64,000 nucleotides of DNA from Janthinobacterium silvisoli (lineage in GTDB: Bacteria > Pseudomonadota > Gammaproteobacteria > Burkholderiales > Burkholderiaceae_D): assembly GCF_014200725.1 (NCBI RefSeq), contig NZ_JACHCL010000001.1, forward strand, positions 1,364,001 through 1,428,000, given 5' to 3'. Shown in pieces: positions 27,006-35,483 of this stretch. Both the position numbers and the translations under genes were made by a program. The notes under the pieces are model-generated. The model saw nothing but the letters and a program-made list of their open reading frames with translations. It did no database searches and was not told the origin of the DNA. Every line of letters begins with the position of its first letter. Within the stretch, counting starts at the first letter, position 1.

Positions 27006-28478
27006 ATGGCTCTTACCGATTTTGACCTGGTCCTGTTTGGCGGCAGCGGCGATTTAGCAATGCGTAAATTACTGCCTGCCATGTATGCACGCGACGTTGC
27101 CAACGATTTGCCGCCGACGGCGCGCATCATCTGCGTGGGCCGCCAGGACAGCGGCCAGGACGCGTTCCTGAAAATGGTGGAAACCAATTCCCGCCCGCAT
27201 ATCAAGGCCAGCACCCTGAATGCGGCCACCTGGAGCCGCTTTTGCGCACGCATCGTCTACGTGTCGCTCAACGCCAGCGACGCCAAGACCTATGCCCCGC
27301 TGATCGAAGCGCTGCGCGATGGCAGCGACCTGACCCGCGTTTATTACCTGGCGACGCCGCCGCATCTGTTTGCGCTGATTTGCGACAACCTCGAAGAAAA
27401 TGGCCTCGTCACGCCTAACTCGCGCGTGGTGCTGGAAAAACCGCTGGGCCGCGACCTGGCCAGCGCCAAGCAGATCAATGCCGAAGTGGGCAAGGTATTC
27501 CAGGAATCGCAGATCTACCGTATCGACCATTACCTGGGCAAGGAAACCGTACAGAACTTGCTGGCTTTGCGCTTCGGCAATATCCTGTTCGAGCCGCTGT
27601 GGCGCCGTGAATGGATTTCCGACGTGCAAATCACCATCGCTGAAAAACTCGGTGTGGGCAACCGCATGGGTTACTACGACACATCCGGCGCGCTGCGCGA
27701 CATGTTGCAAAACCACTTGCTGCAATTGCTGTGCATCGTCGCCATGGAACCGCCGACCTCGATCGCGCCAGACGCCGTGCGCGATGAAAAACTGCAAGTA
27801 CTGCGTTCGCTGAAAAAATTCACGCCGACCACGCTGTCGCAAAACATCGTGCGCGGCCAGTACCGCGCCGGCCACGTCGATGGCGCGGCCGTGCCGAGCT
27901 ACCGCGACGAACCCGATGCACCGGCCCAGTCGCGCACCGAAACCTTTGTGGCGATGAAGGCGGAAATCGATACCTGGCGCTGGGCCGGCGTGCCGTTCTA
28001 CCTGCGCACCGGTAAACGCATGGCCGACAGCCTGGCTGAAATCGTCGTGCGCTTCAAGCAGATTCCGCACTCGATCTTCAACCAGCCGACCTCGAGCTTC
28101 CAGCCGAACTGCCTGGTGATCCGCTTGCAACCAGATGAAGGCCTGAGCCTGAACCTGATGGCAAAAACGCCCGGCGACGCCATGCGTTTGAAACCCGCCG
28201 AACTGGAACTCGATTTCCGCGAATCGTTCAAGAGTCCGCGCATGGATGCCTACGAGCGCCTGCTGCTGGACGTCTTGCGCGGCCAGCTGACCCTGTTCAT
28301 GCGCGGCGACGAACTGGAAGCGGCCTGGGAATGGGTCGAGCCTATCCTCGAAAACTGGGAACAGAACGAAAGCGCCCCGCTGCCATACACCTCGGGCACC
28401 TGGGGCCCGGCAGCAGCGAGCGCCCTGATCGGCCGCGATGGGCTGCAGTGGCGTGAAGAAGCTTTGCCGGAAGACTAA
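27006..28478 (+). CDS. zwf: Glucose-6-phosphate 1-dehydrogenase
   Basis: A 490-residue enzyme oxidising glucose-6-phosphate to 6-phosphogluconolactone with NAD(P)+. The cofactor-binding segment is LFGGSGDLAMRKLLPAMY; the active-site signature RIDHYLGKETVQNLLALRF is intact. VLEKPLGRDLASAKQIN and PFYLRTGKRM are also typical. I chose ATG 27006 (MALTDFDLVLFGG); TTG 26988 is possible, and neither has a strong ribosome-binding site. It is followed on the same strand by hexR and tal, with two HexR-like boxes upstream, so feedback through KDPG is likely. Confidence 0.95.
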   Translation: MALTDFDLVLFGGSGDLAMRKLLPAMYARDVANDLPPTARIICVGRQDSGQDAFLKMVETNSRPHIKASTLNAATWSRFCARIVYVSLNASDAKTYAPLIEALRDGSDLTRVYYLATPPHLFALICDNLEENGLVTPNSRVVLEKPLGRDLASAKQINAEVGKVFQESQIYRIDHYLGKETVQNLLALRFGNILFEPLWRREWISDVQITIAEKLGVGNRMGYYDTSGALRDMLQNHLLQLLCIVAMEPPTSIAPDAVRDEKLQVLRSLKKFTPTTLSQNIVRGQYRAGHVDGAAVPSYRDEPDAPAQSRTETFVAMKAEIDTWRWAGVPFYLRTGKRMADSLAEIVVRFKQIPHSIFNQPTSSFQPNCLVIRLQPDEGLSLNLMAKTPGDAMRLKPAELELDFRESFKSPRMDAYERLLLDVLRGQLTLFMRGDELEAAWEWVEPILENWEQNESAPLPYTSGTWGPAAASALIGRDGLQWREEALPED

Positions 28479-28492
28479 CCTGCAAGGCAAGA

Positions 28493-28516
28493 AGCCTGTC
28501 CATTCACGGACAGGCT
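28493..28516 (+). terminator. Hairpin between zwf and hexR
   Basis: AGCCTGTCC (28493-28501) and GGACAGGCT (28508-28516) form a perfect 9-bp stem with a 6-base loop. GTTACTCG follows rather than a T run, so it is more likely an attenuator or RNA-stabilising hairpin than a full terminator. Confidence 0.5.
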
Positions 28517-28566
28517 GTTACTCGAATTGACGTCTCCAAAAAAAACCAACTCAAAAGACTAACCTG

Positions 28567-29421
28567 ATGCTGCTTGACTCCATCCGCACCCAGCTCGATT
28601 CGCTCTCCAAGTCGGAGAAGAAGGTCGCGCTGGCCGTGCTAGACCAGCCTAACCAGACGGTCAGCCAGAACATCACGGCGCTGGCGAAAAGCGCGCAGGT
28701 GTCGGAACCGACAGTGGTGCGCTTTTGCCGCACGCTCGGTTATGACGGCTGGCATGAGTTCAAGCTGAAGCTGGCGCAGGGCCTGGCCCTGGCCATGCCG
28801 GGCGCGAACGAGCAGCCGGCGCAGGACGACCTGGCGGCAGACCTGGTCAACAAGATCTGCAGCCGCTCGATCAATACCCTGCTCGACCTGCGCAACAACC
28901 TGAACCCGGAAGCGATCCAGCGCGCGCTCGACATCCTGTCGCGCGCCAGCAAGATCGAATTCTATGGCCAGGGCACGTCGGGCATCGTGGCAGCCGATGC
29001 GCAGCACAAGTTCTTCCGTTCTGGCGTGCCGACCGTCGCCTATAGCGATCCGAATATCCACAGCATCGCCGCGGCCCTGCTGCGCAGCGGCGACGCACTG
29101 GTCGCCATCTCGCAGCGCGGCAACAGCCCGGCCCTGGTGCGCTCCGTGAAACTGGCGCGCCGCGGCGGCGCCGACATCATCGTGCTGGCTCCATCGGGCA
29201 CGCCGCTGGCCGACCTGGCCACAGTGCTGATCCCGATCGACCTGATCTTCAATACCGACCCCTACACCCCAATCTCTGCCCGCCTGGCCTACCTGGTGGT
29301 GATCGACGTGCTGGCCGTGGGCCTGGCCCTGCAGCGGGGACCGGAATTCCGCAAGAAGATGCAGAATGCGCAGAAAGCGCTGCAAGAGTTTGATATGCAA
29401 TTTGATTCATTTATTGGCTGA
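28567..29421 (+). CDS. hexR: HexR, RpiR-family regulator of central sugar metabolism
   Basis: A 284-residue RpiR-family regulator. The N-terminal helix-turn-helix domain (about residues 1-77) contains LSKSEKKVALAVLDQPNQTV, ALAKSAQVSEPTVVRFCRTLG and YDGWHEFKLKLAQGLA. The C-terminal SIS domain (about 120-270) contains IEFYGQGTSGIVAADAQHKF and VAISQRGNSPALVRSV, which in HexR binds KDPG and releases the operator. The position between zwf and tal, and the operator-like boxes before edd, pgi and zwf, support HexR rather than another RpiR member. It has no clear ribosome-binding site, and ATG 28567 fits the family start. Confidence 0.92.
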   Translation: MLLDSIRTQLDSLSKSEKKVALAVLDQPNQTVSQNITALAKSAQVSEPTVVRFCRTLGYDGWHEFKLKLAQGLALAMPGANEQPAQDDLAADLVNKICSRSINTLLDLRNNLNPEAIQRALDILSRASKIEFYGQGTSGIVAADAQHKFFRSGVPTVAYSDPNIHSIAAALLRSGDALVAISQRGNSPALVRSVKLARRGGADIIVLAPSGTPLADLATVLIPIDLIFNTDPYTPISARLAYLVVIDVLAVGLALQRGPEFRKKMQNAQKALQEFDMQFDSFIG

Positions 29422-29455
29422 GCGGTTATAGTTCGTGAAGTAGCAACAGAAATCT

Positions 29456-29521
29456 GGGGTCAGTTCCTGCCGAATCGGAACGTATCCCATTGGGATGCGT
29501 TCCCCCGACGGGTCTGACCCC
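29456..29521 (-). repeat. 66-bp nested palindrome (copy C, long form, inverted)
   Basis: The outer arms are GGGGTCAGTTCC (29456-29467) and GGGTCTGACCCC (29510-29521). The inner hairpin is GGAACGTATCCC (29477-29488) with GGGATGCGTTCC (29492-29503) around loop ATT, one G-T-type mismatch. Its reverse complement aligns end to end with copy B; most differences fall in the inner stem and keep pairing. It lies between hexR and tal, just before the tal -10 box. Confidence 0.9.
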
Positions 29522-29539
29522 GGCCTTAACCACTTTCAG

Positions 29540-29545
29540 TATAAT
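29540..29545 (+). promoter_or_regulatory. Candidate -10 box of a leaderless tal transcript
   Basis: A perfect TATAAT sits exactly 7 bases before ATG 29553, the same spacing as at argA. No ribosome-binding site precedes the ATG. A -35 hexamer at the usual distance would fall at the right end of the 66-bp repeat. Confidence 0.55.
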
Positions 29546-29552
29546 TTCCGGC

Positions 29553-30488
29553 ATGAATCAATTAGAACAGCTCAAACAATTCACTACCGTGGTGGCCGAC
29601 ACCGGCGACTTCCAATCGATACAGGCGTACACGCCGCGCGATGCGACGACGAATCCTTCGCTGATTTTGAAAGCAGTGCAAAAGGATGAATACAAGCCAC
29701 TGCTGGAAAAGGCCGTGCGCGACCGTCCTGACGCCTCCACCGGCGACATCATCGACCATTTGCTGATCGCTTTTGGTCTGGAAATCCTGAAAACCATTCC
29801 TGGCCGCGTGTCGACCGAAGTCGATGCGCGCCTGTCGTTCGACACGGCAGGCACGGTGGCCAAGGGCCGCCAGCTGATCGCGCTGTATGAACAGGCCGGC
29901 GTGGCGCGCGAGCGCGTGCTGATCAAGATCGCCGCCACCTGGGAAGGCATACGCGCCGCCGAGATCCTGGAAAAGGATGGCATCCACTGCAATATGACCC
30001 TGCTGTTCTCGCTGGCCCAGGCCATCGCCTGCGCCGAAGCGGGCGCCAAGCTGATCTCGCCTTTCGTCGGCCGCATCTACGACTGGTACAAGAAATCGAC
30101 GGGCATCGATTATGAAGGCGCCGAAGATCCGGGTGTGCAATCGGTCAAGCGCATCTACAATTACTACCGCAAGTTCGGCTACGACACCGAAGTGATGGGC
30201 GCGAGCTTCCGCAACACTTCGCAAATCCTGGAACTGGCCGGCTGCGACCTGCTGACCATCAGCCCCGACCTGCTGCAAAAGCTGGCCGACAGCGATGCGC
30301 CAGTGGCACGCAAGCTGAGCGCCGATACGGCGCCAGGCGCCAACATCGTCAAGATTTCGCTCGATGAAAAAGACTTCCGCTTCATGCTCAATGAAGATGC
30401 GATGGCGACCGAAAAACTGGCCGAAGGCATACGCGCTTTCTGCGTCGATTCGGGCAAGCTGAAACAGATGATCGCCGCGCTGCGCTAA
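29553..30488 (+). CDS. tal: Transaldolase
   Basis: A 311-residue class I transaldolase (TalB type) of the non-oxidative pentose phosphate pathway. The start [20 protein letters not shown], the segment [14 protein letters not shown] with its catalytic Asp, the Schiff-base Lys in [18 protein letters not shown] and the phosphate-binding [13 protein letters not shown] are all standard. I chose ATG 29553; the longer frame from 29490 runs into the repeat. A strong terminator follows. It lies downstream of zwf and hexR but probably has its own promoter. Confidence 0.95.
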   Translation: MNQLEQLKQFTTVVADTGDFQSIQAYTPRDATTNPSLILKAVQKDEYKPLLEKAVRDRPDASTGDIIDHLLIAFGLEILKTIPGRVSTEVDARLSFDTAGTVAKGRQLIALYEQAGVARERVLIKIAATWEGIRAAEILEKDGIHCNMTLLFSLAQAIACAEAGAKLISPFVGRIYDWYKKSTGIDYEGAEDPGVQSVKRIYNYYRKFGYDTEVMGASFRNTSQILELAGCDLLTISPDLLQKLADSDAPVARKLSADTAPGANIVKISLDEKDFRFMLNEDAMATEKLAEGIRAFCVDSGKLKQMIAALR

Positions 30489-30506
30489 ACAGGCAGCCCT
30501 GGCGAT

Positions 30507-30546
30507 AAAAAAGCGGCGTCCGTGCACTGCACGGCGCCGCTTTTTT
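30507..30546. terminator. Terminator after tal
   Basis: AAAAAAGCGGCG (30507-30518) pairs with CGCCGCTTTTTT (30535-30546), with an additional inner pairing of CCGTGCA. The A and T tracts make it usable from both sides, for tal and for the convergent lipoprotein gene. Confidence 0.9.
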
Positions 30547-30560
30547 CATGCCTGTAAAAC

Positions 30561-31394
30561 TCAGGAGCAGTGGAAGGTGGCGATGCCCTGGTAGTTGGCG
30601 CCATTGGCCAGCACCACTTTATAGCCGCCGATGACCAGGTAGCGGCCCGCGCCACCGTCGCCCAGCGCCAGCAAGGTGCCGGAATCGCCGCCCAGGAAGC
30701 CGCCGCCGATCAGGCTCATGTCTGGCCGGGTCAAGGTGCCCGTGCCACTGATACGGCCCGTGCTGCCACCGGCGGTGGCGTCGACCGTCATGGCCAGCAC
30801 CGCGCCCGTGGCGCCAAAGACCACGCTGGCGCTGCCGCTGGCCGTGCCGAAATACGCAGCCGGCTGCACATTGGCGCCGCCCGTGTAGCTGGGCGCCGTA
30901 AAGCTGCCCGCCTCGCATTGCAGACTGCCGCTGGTGGGCAAAGACGCCACGGCGTTGTACACGCTGTAGTGGGCGCTGGCGTTATTGCCGCTCAGGATAG
31001 TCGTGCCGGAAGCATCCGTAATGGTGCCGCTGAACCAGCGGCCTTGTGCAAAGCTGGCGTCGCCGCTGATCTCGCGCGTGATAGCGGGCGTGCCGCTGAA
31101 GGTGGCATCCGCAATCACGCTGAGGGCGCCGTTACTGCCTTGCGTGACGCGCGTCAGGATGCCGGTACGTTGACTGGCGACGGCCATCAGGATGTAGCGC
31201 GGGCTGGCGCCCTGCACATAGGCGGCGCTGACGCTGCCGGTATCGCCACTGCTGGCAGGAGGCGTCACCGGCGGGGGTGGATTGACAACCGCCGGTGTGT
31301 CGGAAGAGGAGGAACCGCCGCCGCAGGCACTCAGGGCGAGGGTCAACAGAAGAATGCCAGGCGAAAAACGCCGTACTGAATTGGGTGTGCTCAT
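30561..31394 (-). CDS. Hypothetical lipoprotein
   Basis: A 277-residue protein with a lipoprotein signal peptide ending in the lipobox LALSACGG, then a Ser/Pro-rich linker (SSSSDTPAVVNPPPPVTPP) and a Gly/Ser/Thr/Ala-rich beta-type body. A single Cys lies at the extreme end (FHCS) and another in LQCEAGSF; they could form a disulfide. I recognise no domain. I chose ATG 31394 (MSTPNSVRRF), with AAGAG upstream; the upstream extension lacks signal-peptide character. It is probably anchored on the periplasmic or outer-membrane side. The function is unknown. Confidence 0.7.
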   Translation of the reverse strand: MSTPNSVRRFSPGILLLTLALSACGGGSSSSDTPAVVNPPPPVTPPASSGDTGSVSAAYVQGASPRYILMAVASQRTGILTRVTQGSNGALSVIADATFSGTPAITREISGDASFAQGRWFSGTITDASGTTILSGNNASAHYSVYNAVASLPTSGSLQCEAGSFTAPSYTGGANVQPAAYFGTASGSASVVFGATGAVLAMTVDATAGGSTGRISGTGTLTRPDMSLIGGGFLGGDSGTLLALGDGGAGRYLVIGGYKVVLANGANYQGIATFHCS

Positions 31395-31613
31395 GTATCT
31401 CTTGTCTGTAAAAATAAAAAACCGGCGAGACCGGTACGGCAGGCATACCATCCTGGCCGGCCGTACAGTGTATTGAATTGGCGGGCCTGGCGTCGCACGC
31501 ATGCCATCCCTGCCATCGATATTTTCTGGCTAAACAAGAAACTGTTTCAAGGAGCAGCCACTGTTTGCACCTGCGCCTGCCCGCTAGACTGGACGATTTC
31601 GCCAGGAGTCTCC

Positions 31614-32654
31614 GTGACGACATACACGCTTGCCGGCCTAAGCCGCTACCCTCGTTTCCCCCTGCTGCACGAAACCACGCCCATCGAACGGCTGGCGCGG
31701 CTGGAGCAGCATCTGGGCCCCGCCCTGAACGGCGTGCAGTTGTACGTCAAACGCGACGACCATATGCGTGTGGGCGGTGGCGGCAACAAGCTGCGCAAGC
31801 TGGAATTCTTGCTGGGCCAGGCGCTGGCCGACGGCGCCGATACCGTCATCACGGTGGGTGGCCTGCAATCGAACCATGCGCGCCTGACGGCGGCGGCCGC
31901 CGCGCTGGCCGGCCTGCAGTGCGAACTGGTGCTGACGCGCCAGGTACCGCGCGGCGATGCCGACTATGAGCACAGCGGCAATGTGCTGCTGGACGAGCTG
32001 TTCGGCGCCCGCGTGCACGCCCTGCCTGGCAGCGTACATGGCTTATCCTGGGCCAACGAACGGGCCGCCACCTTGCGCGCCCAGGGCCACAAGGTGGCCG
32101 TCTTGCCGACCGGTGGTTCGACGCCGTTGGGTAGCCTCGGTTACGCCGTCTGTGCGCAGGAAATCGCGCAGCAGTCGCAGCAGATGGGGCTGACGCTGAG
32201 CCAGGTGATCGTACCGAATGGCAGCGCCGGCACGCATGCGGGCTTGTCGGCCGGCTTCGCCGCGCTGGGCCTGAACGCCAGTCTGGTGCGCTCGCATGCA
32301 GTGCTGGCCGAAGCCGCCGTAAGCCGGCAGCGCACCTGGGAACTGGCGCAGCAGGCGCTGGCCCTGCTGGGCAGCGAGGCCAGCATCGCGCTGGAAGAGA
32401 TCGACGTCGATGGCGCGCAACGGGGCGCCGGCTACGGTATGCCAACAGCGGCCATGCTGGACGCTGTGCGCCTGCTGGCGCGCACGCAGGGTTTGCTGCT
32501 CGATCCAGTCTATTCGGGCAAGGCTTTCGCCGGCATGCTGGCCGATGTCGCGGCTGGCCGCTACGCGCCTGGCCAGGCTATCCTGTTCGTGATGACGGGC
32601 GGCGCACCGGGTTTGTACGCTTATCGTGAAGCGTTTGCCACGCCTAGCCTCTAG
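31614..32654 (+). CDS. D-cysteine desulfhydrase / ACC-deaminase-like PLP enzyme
   Basis: A 346-residue fold-type II PLP enzyme. The PLP Lys is Lys59 in GGGGNKLRKLEF; VTVGGLQSNHARLTAAAAA and LPTGGSTPLGSLGYA bind substrate and cofactor phosphate, and YSGKAFAGML lies near the end. These match the D-cysteine desulfhydrase family, which releases sulfide, pyruvate and ammonia from D-cysteine; 1-aminocyclopropane-1-carboxylate deaminase is a close relative. I chose GTG 31614 with AGGAG 6 bp upstream, giving the usual length; the longer frame upstream is not conserved-looking. The patatin-like gene follows after 34 bp. Confidence 0.85.
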   Translation: MTTYTLAGLSRYPRFPLLHETTPIERLARLEQHLGPALNGVQLYVKRDDHMRVGGGGNKLRKLEFLLGQALADGADTVITVGGLQSNHARLTAAAAALAGLQCELVLTRQVPRGDADYEHSGNVLLDELFGARVHALPGSVHGLSWANERAATLRAQGHKVAVLPTGGSTPLGSLGYAVCAQEIAQQSQQMGLTLSQVIVPNGSAGTHAGLSAGFAALGLNASLVRSHAVLAEAAVSRQRTWELAQQALALLGSEASIALEEIDVDGAQRGAGYGMPTAAMLDAVRLLARTQGLLLDPVYSGKAFAGMLADVAAGRYAPGQAILFVMTGGAPGLYAYREAFATPSL

Positions 32655-32688
32655 AATAAGCGCTTCCCTACATTTTGCAGGAAGCCGC

Positions 32689-33756
32689 ATGCCGTCTCCG
32701 ATCACCATCCGCCTGGGCAGCCGGGCCCGCGCCCGCATCGCCCAGGAAGGCTTGCGCGCGCAAGACATCGCCATCGTACCGGCCGCTGCAGGCGGACCGA
32801 AAGGCTTGATACTGCACCAGCTGGACTGCTGGCTGTTTGGCGACTTTCTGGCCAGCGCACCACGCCCGCGCCAGTTTATCGGCGCCTCGATCGGCGCCTG
32901 GCGCATGGCAGCGGCGACCTTTGCCGACCCGGTGGCGGCGCAGCGCCGGCTGGTGCGCGAATATGTGGGGCAGCGTTATCCGGACAAGCCCGATGCCGCC
33001 CACGTCAGCCGCACCTGCCGCGCCCTGCTCGACGCCGTGCTCGATGGCCAGGAAGCGCAATTGCTGCAGCATCCGCAGCACAGCGTGTCGGTACTGGCCG
33101 CGCGCGGCATCGGCGCACTGGCGCAACCAGGCCGCGAGCGGCGCGGCTTTTTGCTGGCCGCCGCCAGCAATATGCTCGGCCGCGCGCGCCTGGCCAATTC
33201 GCTGGAAAGAGTGGTGTTCCATGCGGGACCCGACAACGCAGGCTGGCTGCGCTCGCGTTTCGACGCTTTTAACGCCCACTTCGTGCCGCTGGCGCAAAAT
33301 AATCTGCGCGACGCACTGCTGGCATCCGCTTCGATTCCGCTGGTGCTCGATGCGGTGAGCGGCATCGCCGGTGCGCCATCGGGGCGGCTGTGGGATGGCG
33401 GCTTGATCGACTACCATCTGCACCTGCCCTACCAGCGCGAACCGGATCTGGTGCTGTATCCGCATTTCACCGACCATATCGTGCCTGGCTGGCTGGACAA
33501 AACCATGCCGTGGCGCCGCGCACGGGCCAACGATCCGGCGCTGGCAAACATGATACTCGTCTCGCCCTCGGCCGATTTCGTGGCCAGCCTGCCCAACCGC
33601 AAATTGCCGGACCGGGCAGACTTTCCCCGTTACGGGCAAGACCACGCGGCCCGCATCCGCGACTGGCGCCTGGCGATCGCCGAAAGCGAACGTTTGGCGG
33701 CCGCCTTCGCCCGCTGGGCGGAGCAGCCCGACTTGCGCCAGGCCTTGCCTTTGTGA
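32689..33756 (+). CDS. Patatin-like phospholipase family protein
   Basis: A 355-residue protein with the patatin-type catalytic pieces: an oxyanion Gly-rich loop AAAGGPKGLIL, the nucleophile elbow GASIGAW (GxSxG) and the second catalytic Asp in LWDGGLIDYH. Together they form a Ser-Asp dyad for lipid acyl hydrolysis. No signal peptide is seen. I chose ATG 32689 (MPSPITIRLGSRAR) with CAGGAAG upstream; the longer frame overlaps the end of the previous gene. Its substrate is unknown. It may be co-transcribed with the D-cysteine desulfhydrase-like gene, without an obvious functional tie. Confidence 0.82.
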   Translation: MPSPITIRLGSRARARIAQEGLRAQDIAIVPAAAGGPKGLILHQLDCWLFGDFLASAPRPRQFIGASIGAWRMAAATFADPVAAQRRLVREYVGQRYPDKPDAAHVSRTCRALLDAVLDGQEAQLLQHPQHSVSVLAARGIGALAQPGRERRGFLLAAASNMLGRARLANSLERVVFHAGPDNAGWLRSRFDAFNAHFVPLAQNNLRDALLASASIPLVLDAVSGIAGAPSGRLWDGGLIDYHLHLPYQREPDLVLYPHFTDHIVPGWLDKTMPWRRARANDPALANMILVSPSADFVASLPNRKLPDRADFPRYGQDHAARIRDWRLAIAESERLAAAFARWAEQPDLRQALPL

Positions 33757-33767
33757 GTCGCTTGCTG

Positions 33768-34562
33768 TTACTGGTGCGTCAAGGTCAAGGCATAGAACTT
33801 GACGACGGTGCCAGGGGTCGTCAACGGCGGGCCGGAGACCGCGCTTTGATCATAGTTACCGGCCTTGAAATAAAAACTTCCGCCATTAAAACTGGAGTCC
33901 ATCGTAAAAGCCTTGACCGTGCCATTGACCGTGACGGTAATGGTTGACCCGGTCAGGCTCAGCTCATAATTGAAGCGGGTTCCCAGGGGCACGCTGGTGA
34001 TCGTGTAGGTCTTCCCGCTGCCGCCCTGATTGGTATCTTCCAGGAACAACTTGACCGCGCCACCCGACGTGACCTGTAATTCGCACAGCGGCTTGCTCGG
34101 CCCGGTCCCCTGGAAAATCTGCGCAATCGCGGTATTGTTCGGCACCTTGGTCACCGCCACTGTCGCGTTGAGCTTGTTGATGCCTTGCGTGTTCCAGATG
34201 GCGTTTTCACGCAATTCCGTACGCGGATGCTTGGAGCCGGAGGTGGTCCAGCCCTGCGTCGGGTCCATCATCACCATCGCCCCATCGCTACTATCGGTAT
34301 AAAAATAATATTGGTTCGTATAGCCGCCCGCAAGACTGGCGCCACTGACGGTATCGACCTTGCCGGACGAGCCGGTCGGCAACTGCAAGGTAAATGGCGC
34401 CAGGTTGAAATTCGCCCCCGGCGCCTTGGACGGACTCAAGGCCTGCGTCACGACCTCGGCACTGGCCAGTAATTGCGTGTCAGGATTACTGCTACCGCCG
34501 CATGCCGCAAGCATGCCGGCCAGTACGGTTGTCATCAAAGTTTTTATCCGTGTGGTGCCCAT
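33768..34562 (-). CDS. PL7-type polysaccharide (alginate) lyase-like lipoprotein, copy 1
   Basis: A 264-residue lipoprotein (lipobox LAAC, Cys21) with an alginate-lyase-2 beta-jelly-roll domain from about residue 50. PL7 landmarks are HPRTELRE (RTELR at 114-118) and YFKAGNYDQ at 231-239. In the third catalytic block, where PL7 enzymes have QIH or QVH, this protein has QIF (148-150), so the catalytic His appears replaced by Phe. It may be inactive, differently specific, or use another residue. It is a tandem paralogue of the next gene, highly similar throughout, and sits 117 bp from it on the same strand. Confidence 0.82.
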   Translation of the reverse strand: MGTTRIKTLMTTVLAGMLAACGGSSNPDTQLLASAEVVTQALSPSKAPGANFNLAPFTLQLPTGSSGKVDTVSGASLAGGYTNQYYFYTDSSDGAMVMMDPTQGWTTSGSKHPRTELRENAIWNTQGINKLNATVAVTKVPNNTAIAQIFQGTGPSKPLCELQVTSGGAVKLFLEDTNQGGSGKTYTITSVPLGTRFNYELSLTGSTITVTVNGTVKAFTMDSSFNGGSFYFKAGNYDQSAVSGPPLTTPGTVVKFYALTLTHQ

Positions 34563-34635
34563 TTTTATCCCTGTTTTTTACGATAGGCATTTGACATTAC
34601 TCTTCAATTCCACTTTTAACAACATTTTACTGATA

Positions 34636-34668
34636 AGAAAAAGCCCCGATGATTTCTCAACAGGGCTT
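34636..34668 (-). terminator. Terminator after PL7 copy 2
   Basis: On the minus strand, AAGCCCTG pairs with CGGGGCTT (one mismatch or wobble) and is followed by a T run. The plus-strand positions are 34641-34648 and 34661-34668, with A's at 34636-34640. Confidence 0.72.
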
Positions 34669-34679
34669 GATGGCGTCAG

Positions 34680-35483
34680 TTATTGATGCGTCAGCGCCAA
34701 AGCATAGAATTTGACGATGGTGCCAGGCGTCGTCAACGGCGTGCCGGAGACGGCGCTTTGATCGTAGTTACCAGCCTTGAAGTAAAAATTTTCGCCATTA
34801 AAACTGGAATCCATCGTAAACGTCTTGACCGTGCCATTGACCGTGACGGTAATGGTGGCACCGGTCAGGCTCAGCTCATAATTGAAGCGGCTACCCACGG
34901 ACACGCTGGTAATCGGATACGTCTGCGCGTTGCCGCCCTGATTGGTGTTCTCAAGCAAAAGATTCACCGCACCGCCAGACGTGACCTGCAATTCGCACAG
35001 TGGCTTGCTCGGCCCGCTACCCTGGAAAATCTGGCCGACTGTGGTTTTGCTCGGCACTTGGGTCACCGCCACGGTGGCATTGAGCTTGTTTTTGCCACTG
35101 GTGTTCCAGGTCGCATTTTCACGCATTTCCGTGCGTGGATGCTGTGAGCCGGACGTGGTCCAGCCCTGCGTCGGATCGACCATGACCAGCGCACCGTCCG
35201 AACTGTCGGTATGGAAATAATATTGATTGGTATAACCGGCGGCAAGACTGGAACCGCTGACGGTATCGACATTGCCGGACGAACCTGTCGGCAACTGCAA
35301 GGTAAACGGCGCCAGATTGAAATTCGCCCCAGGCGGCCGGCCAGGGTTCAAGGTTTGCGCGGTCGATGCGCCACTGCTCAGCACTTGCGTATTCGCATCA
35401 GCGCCGACACCGCCACCACCACATGCCGTCAACATGCCGATAAGCAAGGTACTGATCAGACCTGCCATTATTCTATTTTGCAT
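34680..35483 (-). CDS. PL7-type polysaccharide (alginate) lyase-like lipoprotein, copy 2
   Basis: A 267-residue lipoprotein (lipobox LTAC, Cys21) closely matching copy 1 from residue 50 to the shared ending LTHQ. RTEMR (117-121) and YFKAGNYDQ are kept. The expected QIH is again QIF (151-153), so the change predates the duplication. The N-terminal 45 residues differ most from copy 1. It has its own terminator and probably its own promoter, so the copies can be regulated separately. Likely exported and membrane-anchored, acting on, or only binding, uronate polymers; activity is uncertain because of the missing His. Confidence 0.82.
   Translation of the reverse strand: MQNRIMAGLISTLLIGMLTACGGGGVGADANTQVLSSGASTAQTLNPGRPPGANFNLAPFTLQLPTGSSGNVDTVSGSSLAAGYTNQYYFHTDSSDGALVMVDPTQGWTTSGSQHPRTEMRENATWNTSGKNKLNATVAVTQVPSKTTVGQIFQGSGPSKPLCELQVTSGGAVNLLLENTNQGGNAQTYPITSVSVGSRFNYELSLTGATITVTVNGTVKTFTMDSSFNGENFYFKAGNYDQSAVSGTPLTTPGTIVKFYALALTHQ

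Noticed and set aside
27069-28490. 473-codon open frame opposite zwf
   Set aside because: It is antisense to zwf, which has an intact active-site motif. No independent support.
33768-35483. Tandem PL7 copies considered as a mobile duplication
   Set aside because: There are no terminal inverted repeats, transposase or target-site duplication around them; simple tandem gene duplication explains them.
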